A DNA stretch of 64,000 nt from Solicoccozyma terricola (taxonomy: Eukaryota > Basidiomycota > Tremellomycetes > Filobasidiales > Piskurozymaceae), in contig BCLD01000003.1 of the NCBI GenBank assembly GCA_001600875.1, positions 898,408 through 962,407 on the forward strand, given 5' to 3'. How positions within the stretch are numbered: position 1 is the first letter of the stretch; each line of letters opens with the position of its first letter. Below, piece by piece: positions 50,130-62,272 of this stretch. The notes under the pieces are model-generated. The model searched no databases. It was not told the DNA's origin and saw only the letters and a list, made by a program, of their open reading frames with translations. The translations under genes and the position numbers were made by a program.

Positions 50130-51347
50130 GAGGTGGGATGGGAATCAACGTTTGTGCGGCGTGGTGGTGGGGGGGCTGGGGGCGCGTGCCTTGCCTTGAT
50201 CTGCGTGCGCGGTGGTCTATGTTTTGATTGTATTCCAGCCCCTGTGCTCGATGGTCATTCCTATGGAAGACGCCACTGCATGTGTATGGAGAGTAGAGTG
50301 ACAATGGCATGCCTTCTGCGACCAGCCGCTGCCACCGGAAGGTTTCCCGGAGGATGTTGTGGTGGCGGTGGCGGTCACTGTCCCAGCCCCCTGGCCCATT
50401 CCCGCCCCCACCCCGCACCGCGGATTCCTGTTAGTTGGGTAACATTCTACTCCCCTCGCCCCGCCCAGCCCAGCCAACCCAACGCTGAGGTCCTTCCTTC
50501 GCGTCTCTGTGACGTGACCAACACAAAAATCCACTCTACGTCGCAAGCCCACTCGTCCGTCCAGCCATCCAGCCATCCTCCTCCTCCCAGACCATCCCCG
50601 GCCTCCTCCCTCCTCCCAGCACGCCCATACGGTGTTCCCTCATTGTCGTCATTCTGCACAATCAACCATCGCTCAGGCCGAGGGGAGGGTAATACTCTGA
50701 CCTCCAGTCCCAACTACCAACTCCCAGCTCCCCACTCCCAACTCCCAACTCACCAGTCTTCTCTTCCCTCGTCCCGTCGTACTCTCCCAGTACTCAACAT
50801 CCCAACTCGGTTCGACATCAATCCCGTCGGCAATCGTCGAGCGAGCGAGCGTCGGCAGCAGAACGGAGGCTTCAAAAGGACATATTAGCATCAAAAAAGG
50901 TTAGGTAGTTTGTTGCGTTTCACAGTTCCTCTCCTTTCCCCTTTCCCCATAATTATCCCGCCTTGTCTTCCGCTTTGCATACTATTTCTCAACAGCGAAC
51001 CTTTTACAAGGTCTCTGCAATTGGGTTTCTTACATCGAAATCTTACGCTTTTCTTTCGTTACAATATTCGATTCACTCGTCGGTCGGGATAACCCAAAGG
51101 TTTATCTCTTCCCACTCAACCCTGATACGGATAGTCAACCCCCAAACAGCGTTCAAAACGCGGCATACAACGACGACAAGAGATGACATGGGTATATAGC
51201 ACAGCAGTACTTGACTAGGTAGTAGGGTGAGCATCGGTCGTGTGAAGACGCATCGGAAGACGCATTCGCTCCTCCTGCATCCGCTGACATTACCATCCTT
51301 TACAGACGAGGCTTCATACATCCTGACGAGCCTTGAAAGCGTTCATA
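50130..51347. promoter_or_regulatory. Long leader/promoter of CDC25
   Basis: 1.2 kb between the LEU4 stop and the CDC25 start on the same strand. It is pyrimidine-rich from 50390 to 50770 and holds a degenerate CCCAACT array at about 50706-50755, several ATGs and a run of GAGC units (50838-50851). A long plus-strand frame through it has skewed composition and no family match, so I do not call it a gene. A long 5' UTR with small upstream frames is likely. Confidence 0.5.
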
Positions 51348-54300
51348 ATGGACGGTCTTTCTTCACCCCTCAACCCTTCCTCCTCACGATTTCTCGAGCC
51401 TCGTGACATCTCCACCTCCAGCTCGCTTTCATCCATCTCCTCCGCATCATCCCTCCAACCTCAATACCAACATCACATTCTCTCGTCGCCATGTTCGGCG
51501 ACATCACCAGTCATCAAAGGACGCATGCTCGTTGGGGAAGGGGACAATGATGAGAATGACGACCTCGGCAGTGATGTTGAGAAGAGTTTCGGTGAGGCCA
51601 TGTGCGTGGTGGATACACCTGGACCGCATGATGGGCAATCCGCACCATCAAGTGACAAGACGGAAATGAGACCCGCTTCAGCCCAATCCATGTCTCCTCG
51701 GGGCAGAGTCTCATCACTTCGTCGAGGAACGACCAGACATGCTGGATCTGGATCAATGATGACAATGCCGCCGCCCCCACAGGCCTTCCCTGCACCTCTG
51801 TTATCGATGGCATCGCCAATGTCAGAGGAAGAGGATTTCTTATCGTTGGAGTCCGAGTTATCTCCAACCGCTCAACGGCGGTCTTCAGGTGGTAGACTTC
51901 GACGACCTGACCCGGTCCCTCTTCAAGCTCCGAGCTTTAGTTTGCACGCGAGCGATCAAGGTATGATCGCATCAAACAACAACTCACTACGGCGACCACC
52001 CGATGGTCTCTTCTCCTCGTTCGCCACAATGAGGACCACATCGTCATCGTCGGCATCTTCCTCTTCCTCTGGTCTCACTTTCAATACCCGGCCTCGCGCT
52101 TTCGGTCGAGAGAGCAGTCGTCCGAATCATACCACCTCACGGAAGCCCACCGTTGTGTCGTGGCAAACGAAATCATCTGGTCGCCCGCTTGGCTTCGCTG
52201 GACCATCCGGAAGTAAAGGTTTGATGCTACCTCCGCCGGTACCGGAGCCACAGAATGGGTCTACAATTGGGAAAAAGGGTTCAAATGGGAAAAGAGCTCG
52301 CTCAGCTCTACCGACCGAGTGGACGTGGAATCAGTCGGAAGAGTCATCGGTGATGGATGAGACCGATGAGAGACAGCAGCGGAGGTCAAAGGTGGGACCA
52401 TATCAGGTGAGCGTCAAATTTAAAACAAACAAATCGCATGGTCAGCGGGGAAATTGATACATCTCTTTCTAGTCCGAACCTGTCTTCAGCATGGAACCTG
52501 CCGATATTCTCGGTTCTGCGGCCATTCGAAGACCGCGGCCGAATCCAGATGGCATGGATATCGACTCGCCGTATCGAAGACCTTCCACATCCGCCGCTAC
52601 TACTATCACCTCGTCGTCCGTCATCGCGCAGACGAACACCTGCAGCTCCCCAGCGTCACGCAGACGAGCAACTGAGGGGTCACAACCGTCCAGATCACCT
52701 GATCTAGGTTCATTCTTCTGCGACTCGCCATCGGCACCTCAGCTTGGTAGTGGTGGCGTATTCGGAGGAACGACGAGCGGGCGGCTAGATGTTCACAAAC
52801 GAACATCATCTCCGGCTTCACCTCTTGATTCACCCTCGATTAGCCGTCCACCATCAATAGCGAGTAGAGCATTTGAAAAGACTGCTTCTTCGGCCGTAGG
52901 TGGTCTCTTCGGTGCCGGAGGACGAGCAATGGTATCTCGTCGAACGCAACCATACAAGCGCCCCATTCTTGGGTCTCTGGCTTCATGCAGTACCTCCGAC
53001 GTGATGCGAGTGGTTTCCACCGCCTCTGCATTCCCGGTGCTCGAGAATGGCGGACAAGCTGGCGCCAATGACTACATCGCACCACTCCCACCAAGCATGC
53101 TCGGACGAGGTCCAAGACCAACGATGAGACGAGCATTCTCTGTTTGTGACCAGAAAGCTGGCCCTGCCTCGTCCTCGGGATCTGATCGTAGTGATCCGGA
53201 TATCGTGGACGCTTCGCCATGTGCGGGAGCGCGGGTGGTCAGCCACTTTGACGTAGGATCGAGTGCGATGGGCAAGACGGCGAGCGTTAGTGGATTCCGC
53301 ACAGTCGGACACAGCGCTTCAGTCGGTGTCGGCCTAACGCCGTCGGAGAACAACGGCGGCATGCTCGGTTTTGGGGAAAACGAGAAGGACGGGAAGGTCC
53401 TACCCTGTCATCGAGTGAAAGAGGATGGCCTCGTCCGCATCACACACGATACTGTGAGTGGCAAATCATCCGTGCGAACCCCGAGCGTGGCCTAACATGC
53501 AGGCCTTGATGACAGCTCCGCTCCGTGCTCAGCGGGGAGTATGCTGACAAGATGCAGACCTACCATATCATCGATTGTCGTTTCCCCTACGAGTTTGACG
53601 GCGGCCACATCGAAGGCGCAATCAACGTTAACACTGACATGATGGTAGAAGAACTTTTGCTGAAACCCGGTGGCGGCCTCTACTCGAATGGAGGTGACTT
53701 TCCGCAACCGAGCCGCAGTGGTTCGCAAGAGACTGGCAAACCCGTCGTGGTCATCTTCCATTGCGAGTTCAGCAACAAGCGGGCTCCTACTTTTGCGAAA
53801 CACCTCCGCTCCAAGGATCGTACTCTCAACAATCAGCATTATCCCAAGGTTTACTATCCCGAGCTCTACATTTTGGAAGGTGGCTACTGCCATTTCTACA
53901 AAACTAACTCTGTAAGTGGCGGTCCAGACGATTGTACGACCAGGTCTAATCAATCCGATCACAGGACAAATGTGATCCATCGGGATACATCGCGATGGAT
54001 GATCCTCGCCACTCCCAGCGATGTGACGACCATCTCCACCACTTCCGAGGATCATTTCAGAGGACTCGATCTTATACGTTTGGCGAGTCCCAAGCGCATT
54101 TGAACTTCCCCGCTCCTGGTCCTGCGCCACCTCCTGCATTCGCTGCAAACGCATCGCTAGCGAACGAACGCAGGGAAAGTGAGGAGGTCATCCACGAAGA
54201 GGAGGACGTGCAAATGGCGTCGCCGCGTCCGGCGAGCGGGCCTACGTCGTTCGACAGTCCAGATGACTCAATGGATGGCAGCCCTTGCGCCCGGGTCCTC

Positions 54301-54456
54301 GGGGGTACAACCGGCGGTCCGCTCTTCACCGCCGGCGCTCACCCAGCGATATTTGGATCTACCAAAGTCCGATCCAACTTTGGCCGTACGCTCGGCAGGG
54401 CCGCGTTCTCGCGAGTCTCCTCGTACGCCGGCACGACGCAAAAGCAACCACGATAA
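51348..54456 (+). CDS. MIH1: M-phase inducer tyrosine phosphatase Cdc25/Mih1
   Basis: Dual-specificity phosphatase that removes the inhibitory phosphate from Cdk1. About 970 residues; the first 680 are Ser/Pro-rich and look disordered and heavily phosphorylated. The rhodanese-fold domain starts at LRSVLSGEYADKMQTYHIIDCRFPYEFDGGHIEGA. The active site is HCEFSNKRAP (CX5R). It is followed by HYPKVYYPELYILEGGYCHFY and KCDPSGYIAMDDP. The C-terminal 130 residues are again Ser/Pro-rich. Introns near 52408-52472, 53451-53517 and 53912-53964. ATG 51348 starts MDGLSSPLNPSS. Confidence 0.94.
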
Positions 54457-54965
54457 CGTCTCCTCATCTCAACGGCTTTTGATTTTCTTCTGCATTGGTA
54501 CATCTATATCCCACATGGTACTCCATTCCGTACTTCTCTGCTGTTGCTTAGTGATCATCGACACGATTTCCCTTCTTCCCTTTTATGCTGGTCGTCAATT
54601 TTTCCCGGAACAGAGGCCGAGCTTTTTGTGTACGCCCTCACGCGGCTTCACCTTCCTTCACACACGTATATTACGGCGAACTACGGGGGTCTCTCATAGT
54701 AGCGTTGCCATCATAATCTGTAATAATGATCTTCATGCGAGAATCTGTTCATGTTCATCGATGCTGTGCCTCCCGAGCATGCTGCCGCCGAGGGAGACAG
54801 CGCGCACGTGACTGACTGGTCCGGCCAACGTCGTCAACTGTAACGGGCATCTTTCTTGTATGAAAGTCAAGAGCATCATCATTCCAAGCCAGCTACCTCT
54901 GCCATGACTTTTTCATTGAGAAGCAGATAGCAGCAGCATCTAGCACACTCCTATCGTGCTGCGCC
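54457..54965. promoter_or_regulatory. Intergenic region, CDC25 3' end / SCAP promoter
   Basis: 509 bp on the same strand. CACGTGAC at 54805-54812 lies about 155 bp upstream of the SCAP start codon. The first half is presumably the CDC25 3' UTR. No gene is seen. Confidence 0.5.
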
Positions 54966-57900
54966 ATGCGGCCAAGTCGAATATCGCCAGCCAGAAGAGC
55001 CGGATCGATGGGTAGATCGCGACAGTCATGGGTTGTCAAAGCCTTCAAGGAGTTTGGCAGACATTGCGCTCGGAATCAGGTGCGGGACAATGTTTCTTGT
55101 GTGATCTGGAGCACAGAAGCTGAGGTTTATTTTCGCCCAGATTCGAGTCCTTATCATAGATAGCTTCGTCATGACGACGTTGTTTTACCCAGCTCTAGCT
55201 CTCTACCTGCAACGTCAGTTCCCTCCTCTTCGACCCCCCAGCTCTACAGGAACAACTAGGCAACCTCAACAGAAAGAGCATCCCCTCTCACTGTTGTCCA
55301 CACCCATCCTCGACTCTTTCTTCCCGTACCCGCCTGCGCTCCTCCCTCCCGTGCCCAGTCATTGGTTCTGGGAAGAGGCATCGGACGATACCTGGATGGC
55401 AGAGAAGGCAGAGGCGCTGCTTGGGCGGCATGCAGAAAATGCTCTCTCTCGCCAGGAGATGGTACTTGGAACGACAGTCGCATGGACGAGCGTCGAGACG
55501 TTGCTGGATGGAATATCGAACACGACGTCGCAGACTGATCTGACACGGAACATGAAGATGGAGGATTCCATACACACGGCTGCCCAGAAAATCGGTCAGA
55601 GTAATCACGCAGTGTGGTCCTGCGTCCACGATATCGGTTCATCGTCGAACTGTTATATCGATCGTAAAGAGCCTGACTTGCATAGTGGTAATCCGTACAA
55701 CTCTGTCACAATGTATTTTCGGCGAACAGACGGAAGTGACAGCGTGACAAGTGTTATCAAACAGTTTGATATATCGTGGAAAGAGCAGATGCGCCTTATA
55801 GGAAGACAGGTCTCTGGCGAGATATTTTATGGCAGAGACGTGCCAGGAGGCAGGAGGGAGAAACCACAAAAGTTGGTTTGGTCGATTGCTGTAAGCGGCG
55901 TAAATGCAGACTGGCAGGAATGCGGCAGCTGACAATGCACTTCTTCAGCTCGGGCCCGGAACTGCTACATCTACCATGGAGGCATCGCGAATTGATCTAC
56001 ATGAACATTCAAAGGAACAACATTCAAACATTCCACGACCTATCTTGGGCCTCTTCATCGCTTTGATAAGCTGGCTATTATGGCTGCTAGGGCGCGCAAC
56101 CAACGTCCATTCTCGATTCGGACTCGCTTTTACAGGCGTTGTCGAGCTGACATGCTCAAGTGTTATGAGCTACAGCGTACTCACTTTGCTGGAAGCTGGC
56201 GGCATCGCTTGGAGGTCAGATACGAATAGCTCAACGGAACCGAGGGTACCGTGGTACATTCTTCCGTTTGTGATCCTGGTGGTGGGAGCGGAGAACATGT
56301 CGGCATTGGTGAGCAGTTTCGGCCGTCTTGACTCGATGATCTATGATCTCCTGACTTGTTTCCGGGTTCTCCATTTCAGACACGCGCAGTGCATTCGATC
56401 CCGGTCTCCGCTTCTGTACCCGATCGCATAGGTCTTGGTCTCGCCAAAGTGGGGCCCAAGTTGTTCGTCACTTCCGTCACCGATATCTTCATCCTCGCCG
56501 TTGTCGGCTTCGCCATCAACCTACGGCCTGTCCGGGAATTCTGCACTTTCGCCTGCGTTCTCATCTTTGTAGACTGGTGGATGTTGCACACTTTTTTCCT
56601 GACTGTACTTTCCATCGACTGCCAACGACTGGAGTTGGCAGATTTGCTGCGACAGGGCACGACTTCCCTGGTTAGACAGCCGGCGGAAAACGGATCGGCG
56701 ATCCCCAAAGGCAAGGTCGTTGATACGGTTACGAGACATCCGCAGACTTCTGGCACGACAGCGGTCACCAAAGCCAACATTGGTTGGCTATGGGGGGTCA
56801 TTCGCCGTGCAAGACGAGCTCGATTTGGTAGTCTTTTCCTAGTGAGTCATGCTATAATGCTGCTGGCTGTCGAGTCGAACTGAGCTTTGCCTTTTGACCA
56901 GTTTATTTTCCTTCTGACCACCCTCTTCTACGTCAATGAGTCCCACCATACACGTTCGGCGACTGTACCAGGTCTATATGGATATCAAGGAGAGCAGGGT
57001 GTGGTGGTGATGAATAGTCCCGCGCTAGATCAACGCTTGGCTTTACACTCTGCCGCGACGCAACACGTGTGGAGGACTTTCAACCCTGAAAATCGGCCGC
57101 GAATCGCTTTGGTCACTACCTCGCCGTCCACCATTGTTCTGCCGACAGTGGGCCACGCCGTCACGCCTCATGAACTTCGGCGGCTGTCTGTACCCTCCTC
57201 TCGACTATGGCTTCCTCGTTTCAAACCAGTATTTTACCTCTTCAAGGTAGTATTTTTACCACAGTGGCTAACTGCTTTCATCCTCTATGTGGTGCTCTTG
57301 TACCTGCTAAAGGACGCGCAACTCCTTGACGCTCAACGAGATCGTAGAAGCGTAGCGGATGGTGGCGGAGCGCGGAGGAAGGGCATCGGTTCGTCTGGCA
57401 CGACGTCCCGAGTGACTACTCTCAAGCAAGGCGTCACGTTAGCCCTGACGACGCCGATCTTTCCGATGGACATTGACAGCGTTATCGCTCTGGAAGGCAA
57501 TCCCGTCCAGGTTGTGGCAGTCTCTGCCGAAGGACATCTTCAACTCTGCAGCCAAGGCTCCGGTGGCTTTGTTATGAAGCGTCTGTCGGCTAGCTTGGCG
57601 GGGCGGAAACCCATCTTCGCATCCAGCGGCGACTTTGTTGCTATAGCTTGTGATGCCGGCAGACTGGAGTTATGTCGTCTAGCAGGCGGGGACACGACGA
57701 TCAAGAAGCTCGTCTCCGAGCATGCCATGCAATCGCCCATCGCAGCATTGTCCTTGCGGTCGGGGCCTCTCGGAATGGTTGAAAATGGATATTCGTTGTC
57801 CAGATCTTTACAGAGAAGTCTGGATCGAGGGCCCGAGGTCTTGGCTTCGCATGTCGATGGCTCGCTGTGGGCGATCGACGTGACGGGATCGCAGGAACAG

Positions 57901-59229
57901 TTGGTGGCACCAGCGTCTTGCGGCGTTCGGTCCCACCTGCTCAACGCAACACACGGGGAACGATTCTTTGTAGTGCGTACCAGTGACGGGAAAATGGCTG
58001 TCTGGGACGTAACAATGGGCCAGTCGCTGCTGTTGCGAAGATTCAACACGTATTCGGATGGAACCGCAATATCTACTATCGCCATGGGTGTGATCGATCG
58101 GCAGGGGCAAGGCGAACCTGTCCTTTGCATGGGCATGTCTTCCGGTTCCGTTTCTGTCTGGCACGTCACCTCCGGGACTTTACTACTTCGTTGCGATAGC
58201 AATGTGACGGATGATCAAAGTGCGGTAAAGAAGATTGTCTGGTCGGCGATGTGCTCTCAGCAAGGCGTCTGTGCAAGATGCTATCGACCCACGGCCGATC
58301 GCTGGAATTTGCTCTGGTCAACTTCGTCCTACGTCCACATGTCGACTTTGACAATCGCCACTCGTGAAGATGACTGTCAATGCTACCTGCTGAAGAGTCC
58401 GCGGCATGGTCCGACCAACCTGGACGTTCTGCCTGATGAAGTGGTTGGCGTGCTAGGCAAGTCTCCCCGAAAGGGCAGCTCCTCGGCCACCGTGCGTGCC
58501 GGTTTATTGCCACATCCACCCAGGCCACTGTCGCCGCGCGAAGACACGCACAATGGTTCTACGACCAGCTCCCCTGGTAGTGGAGCAAGCAACGGCATCG
58601 ACAATACCGCAATGGTTGCGCCATTCGCGGTGGCTTCAGTGAGCAAATCTTGGACAATCAAAAGAGCCGGGTGGACTTCCATGCATGGGAACAGAGTCGC
58701 CGCGATATTCAGCAAAACACCGGCCGCGGCGACCGCTCTGCGAGACTCGCAATGGCGTTTGACGATCGTTGATCTGACTCGGACAGTGGATGATGTGGAT
58801 CTTGAGGCTGACATGCCGCTAGATCTGAGTGGGGCGGAGAATGTTGTGGCCGACTTGGCAGGATCTCAAGACTTGGGCCCTGTGCAATCGGTACAGGCCT
58901 CGCGGGCGCGAAGACTCAGCTCGATGAAGGGCCACGCAGAGACGGAGGCAACCTCACTGCAGAATCAGTCCTTTCCATTGCTATCTTTCTCGAAGCTAAC
59001 GTCGGTCGTATCGGTCAGCAAAAGTTCCATTGCTATCTGCATGGGTAACCGTGTAGCCATTATACGGTTGCCACAGGGCACACCGACTCCGGCACCATCA
59101 GCGAAAAGCACACCATCAACACCGCAACATTCCAAAACGTCGTTTACGGCACCGCCACCGCGGTTCAGTTCTTCGACTCTCTCACCATCCGCATCCTTCG
59201 AGACGCCAGGCCGACGGAAAGTAGAATGA
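54966..59229 (+). CDS. SCP1: SREBP cleavage-activating protein (SCAP)
   Basis: ER membrane sterol (and in fungi oxygen) sensor that escorts SREBP to cleavage. About 1,338 residues in five exons: 54966-55079, 55141-55890, 55949-56308, 56380-56841, 56902-59229. TM1 is IRVLIIDSFVMTTLFYPALALYLQ. A large lumenal loop precedes the sterol-sensing domain (PILGLFIALISWLLWLLG, LAFTGVVELTCSSVMSY, YILPFVILVVGAENMSAL, SVTDIFILAVVGFAI, FCTFACVLIFVDWWMLH). RLELADLL matches the MELADL COPII-sorting motif of animal SCAP. Two late TMs follow, then a cytosolic WD-repeat region (for example HVDGSLWAIDVTG and MGMSSGSVSVWHVTSGTLLL). Convergent with AMPK beta. Confidence 0.93.
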
Positions 59230-59431
59230 GTACGCAGGTACCAAAAAGGTAATTGTAATACCAAGGGATGTACATGCTTTGTCATAGAAAGCCAGGATGT
59301 TGTACCAGGTCATACATATGACTTTTGTCTTGACTCCCATCAAAGTCAAATCGTCATTTGGGGTGTTCAATGTATATGATTACAACTGAGATGACGTCCG
59401 AAACTCATGGAAAGACGTTGATCTCGTCGAT

Positions 59432-61252
59432 TTAGAGGTCACCGACTGGCTTGAAGTAGATCGTGGAAATGTACTGGAGATTGGTGGGAGCAATCTGTTA
59501 GTGTCTAATTTCGGCAAACAAACTGCGGGGTGTAACCCACTTTGCGCTTGTATCGTGTCGTGGTACCGACGGCCAAAGTCCCATTCTTTATAGCGCTGGC
59601 CGTCAAATGGTTCAGCACGACGTGATTCGGAACCGGTAGGATCGAGTTATCATCTCCTGCGGCTCCACCAACCGTACTATCGAGCTCCTTGGGAGTGGTA
59701 TTCAGGATGACCTTTTCGAGATGGCGAGGAAGGGTCGGTGGAAGTGGTAAAAGGGACAATGTGTATTTCTGGTGCTCGTGGTATGTATGCAGTTCCTTTG
59801 GTGGCATCTCCTCTGGTGGAGTGGCGATACCGCGTTCTTCGAGTTCTTGAAAGTGAATGAGGGCAGGGGGGATCTCGCTTGTCCAGATAGATGGGTCATC
59901 TGAAAGGACGGAACGTCAGCGTATTGTGATGACTTTGTCGATCTGAATTCGCCAAACTGACCTTCATCCACCTCGGCTGCATAAGCCTTCTGTGCCCATT
60001 GTGCAACTGCCCAATCCTCATCCGCATCACCGCCACCAGTACGAGGAACCTCGACCTGAGGTGTTGCGTAAATCAGAGCGTAAATCAGAGGAAATACATC
60101 AGAAATCTGCTATCTGCTGATGGTTTTGAATGTGAATTCTGCATCAACTAACCTCTAGCCAGTTGACCAAATTACCATCACCGTCCGTCGCAGTCTGAAG
60201 ATCATTACTGCATCTCCAATGTCCATCGACGACGAATTTAACACGGTGCGTGCCAGGTGGTAAATTGAGTAAGAGGGAGAAGTCGTGAGTGCTGTGTGAA
60301 AATGTTTGTTGCCATTAGCATCGGCGTCATCTAAACCCCACCCCACCCCACCCCACCCCACCCCCAAGACGGCTCTTGATCGCACCCACCTTTTCTCCAA
60401 CTTCAGTCTCGTCTTCCAACCATGTTCCGCAAACGTCCCCGTCACATACACCTCTTTCCCACCTCCATTCCAACTGACCAACGTCGGTACCAACCCGTCG
60501 ACTGTTCCTGTTTCATCCCTGGATCTGGCCTCTTCCGCGGTGGCAGTCACGGCTTTCTGATCCTTTGGCAGTTTCCCATTCATACCGTCTGTCGACTCAA
60601 ACGCTGGTGACTTGCCTTCAGGGAGTCGCGAAACGATCACATCTTGTTGCTGTTGGGGGAGGGACGGCGAGGTAAGTGGACGTTGGACGGATTGAGGTGG
60701 AAGACCATCTGTCGTCGACGTCGATGTCGACGTCGTTGTCGTTGTTGTAGATGGAGCTGCGGATCTCGGAGTCGATTGATGGTCATGGAATTGAGGCGCA
60801 TTAGTCACGATTGCAGGAGCTGGTCTAGCAGGGGAAGGTTGACGTCCAGAAGCGAGTTGATTAATTGATAGTTTATCAATGCCGCTAGCCGTCATGTCGA
60901 CCTCCTCTGTTTGTGAGGTTGTGGTCGCTCTTGGTGAAAATTCATAGTTTGGTAGACCAGGAGTGATGACTGGTCCGGTGTTCTTCGATTGTTGGGTCGT
61001 CGTCGTCGTCGTCGTCGTCGTTGGCGTCTCGGAATCTTGATTGATGGCTGGGAAGTAAGGGTTGTGAGATGATCGCGTAGGAGGTACTGATACAATTTCT
61101 TGAGTTGGTTGTGGTAATTGTGATCGTTCCGGAGTTTGTTTCTTCCCGGATCTATCTCGAGATGATCCCCATCGTCTGACACCTCTAGCACCTGGGATCG
61201 GCATAGCAGATGGGGGAGGTGCGGTACGTCTCGAGGACGAGGCAGTAGCAAT

Positions 61253-61287
<35 letters not shown>

Positions 61288-61663
61288 CAGCAGTAGCATC
61301 CGCACCTCCCAGTCCTGATACTGGTGTTGTCGCACCAGGACCAGGAGAAGGATGAGTCGACGTCAAACTCAATCGACTATTCAAATCAGGTAGTTCTAGG
61401 GATTTTCTTCGACGAGGTGAACCTGGTCGAAGGTTGGCGTACGATCCGCTAGGTTGGCCGCCGCCGCCGCCCAAAGTGGGCGGCGGTGAGATGGGACCCG
61501 TACCGGGAGATATGCCACGACTGTGTCGATCACGATGGTGTGGTAGACGTTGAGGAGCGGAGGTGGTAGGTGTTGATGTTGGGGCAGTAGATGTGGATTC
61601 CCGGTTAGTTGTTGCGGATGGAGGCTGACCAGTCGCATTCTGAGTAGATGGAGTATTCCCCAT
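59432..61663 (-). CDS. GAL83: AMPK/Snf1 kinase beta subunit
   Basis: Scaffold of the Snf1/AMPK energy-sensing kinase. Begins MGNTPSTQ, a good N-myristoylation start. A 390-residue Ser/Thr/Pro-rich disordered part follows, with Ala, Thr and Gly homopolymers. The glycogen-binding CBM48 domain is TLVSWNGGGKEVYVTGTF, KLEK, then HDFSLLLNLPPGTHRVKF and DGHWRCSNDLQTATDGDG. The C-terminal ASC domain includes IPPALIHFQELEE, RHLEKVILNTTPKE, VPNHVVLNHLTASAIKNG, TTRYKRK and QYISTIYFKPVGDL. About four introns; the one inside CBM48 carries (CCCCA)5. The start codon sits 3 nt after a 41-nt poly-C on the sense strand. Confidence 0.94.
60336..60365 (+). repeat. (CCCCA)5 microsatellite in AMPK beta intron
   Basis: Five CCCCA units then C5 on the plus strand, so (TGGGG)5 in the transcript. 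It lies about 25-30 nt downstream of the 5' splice site of the intron after LKLEK. Five G4 blocks could form a G-quadruplex in RNA or DNA. Confidence 0.9.
61464..61486. repeat. Perfect 10-bp inverted repeat inside AMPK beta coding sequence
   Basis: CCGCCGCCCA, a 3-nt loop, then TGGGCGGCGG. It codes the PPTLGGGGG stretch. It would make a very stable hairpin in the mRNA near residue 60-70. It may be a by-product of Pro and Gly codon runs. Confidence 0.85.
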
Positions 61664-61665
61664 CT

Positions 61666-61708
<43 letters not shown>

Positions 61709-62272
61709 GGGAAGACGACTGTGCGGAGTAAAGAGACTGGGACGCCTAGAGACTGGTGTATTGAGCTAGATGCTATGGTACCGCAGGGTTGGAGATGACG
61801 ATGGAGCGACTGTCTGTGTGTGTGTGGGTGTGTGTGTGTGTGATGCAGCTGCTGTTGTACATGAGTCACGTATAATAATGGTCAGCGCAAGGCCCTCCCT
61901 TGGACCGTGTTATGCCGTGGCATGGCGCCGAGACGTACGGTGTGGGGACCCGAGGTGGGTGCAGAGTGTGTTGATATGGGTGATGGAGGGTGTGATGGTG
62001 GTGGTGATGGTGATGGTGCTGGTGGTGCTGGTACTGATGGGGTTGTGGATGATGAGACGAGCGGGGAAGCTATTCGCGTGACTGGGGCTTCATTTCGCAT
62101 TTCCAGCTCTCAGCGCGCCCGGGAGCAGCAACTGACCATGGAAGCACCATCCCACTTCCCCACATTCGTTTTATTATAATCGGATACAGGGCTATTCAAT
62201 CGTGCAAACGTCTCGACCGTTTTTCTCTCTCACTCTTCCTCTTCTCCCCAATACATATATTCCCTCATTTTC
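61664..62272. promoter_or_regulatory. Promoter of AMPK beta / 3' end of Mid2-like gene
   Basis: 609 bp, both genes on the minus strand. It holds the 41-nt homopolymer, a GT-rich repeat (TGTGTGTGTGTGGGTGTGTG, 61814-61842) and GGTGATGGTG-type repeats (about 61980-62040). No gene is supported. Confidence 0.55.
61667..61707 (+). repeat. G41 run (poly-C in transcript) abutting the AMPK beta start codon
   Basis: 41 G on the plus strand, so C41 on the sense strand, ending with CGAG directly before ATG. The AG just before ATG could be the acceptor of a 5'-UTR intron with this run as its pyrimidine tract; otherwise the C run is in the mRNA leader. Confidence 0.95.

Noticed and set aside
50133..50888. 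251-codon plus-strand open frame between LEU4 and CDC25
   Set aside because: Its translation is a mix of Gly, Pro and Ser runs with no domain; it looks like open frame in biased leader DNA, not a gene.
53492..54154. 220-codon antisense frame across the CDC25 catalytic domain
   Set aside because: Covers the phosphatase exons, whose plus-strand reading has the HCEFSNKRAP active site; shadow frame.
57540..58202. 220-codon antisense frame inside SCAP
   Set aside because: Lies wholly within the conserved SCAP C-terminal coding region on the other strand; a shadow frame.
60892..61335. Minus-strand frame with a poly-Leu run
   Set aside because: Produced by the CAG/TAG repeat that codes Thr and Ala runs in AMPK beta; not a separate gene.
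61814..61842. CRISPR or other spaced repeat array near the GT-rich stretch
   Set aside because: Simple dinucleotide repeat with no spacers; the sequence is eukaryotic.
61396..61869. Minus-strand frame reading through the poly-C as poly-Pro
   Set aside because: Passes through the homopolymer and overlaps the first exon of AMPK beta in another frame; conservation supports the AMPK start.
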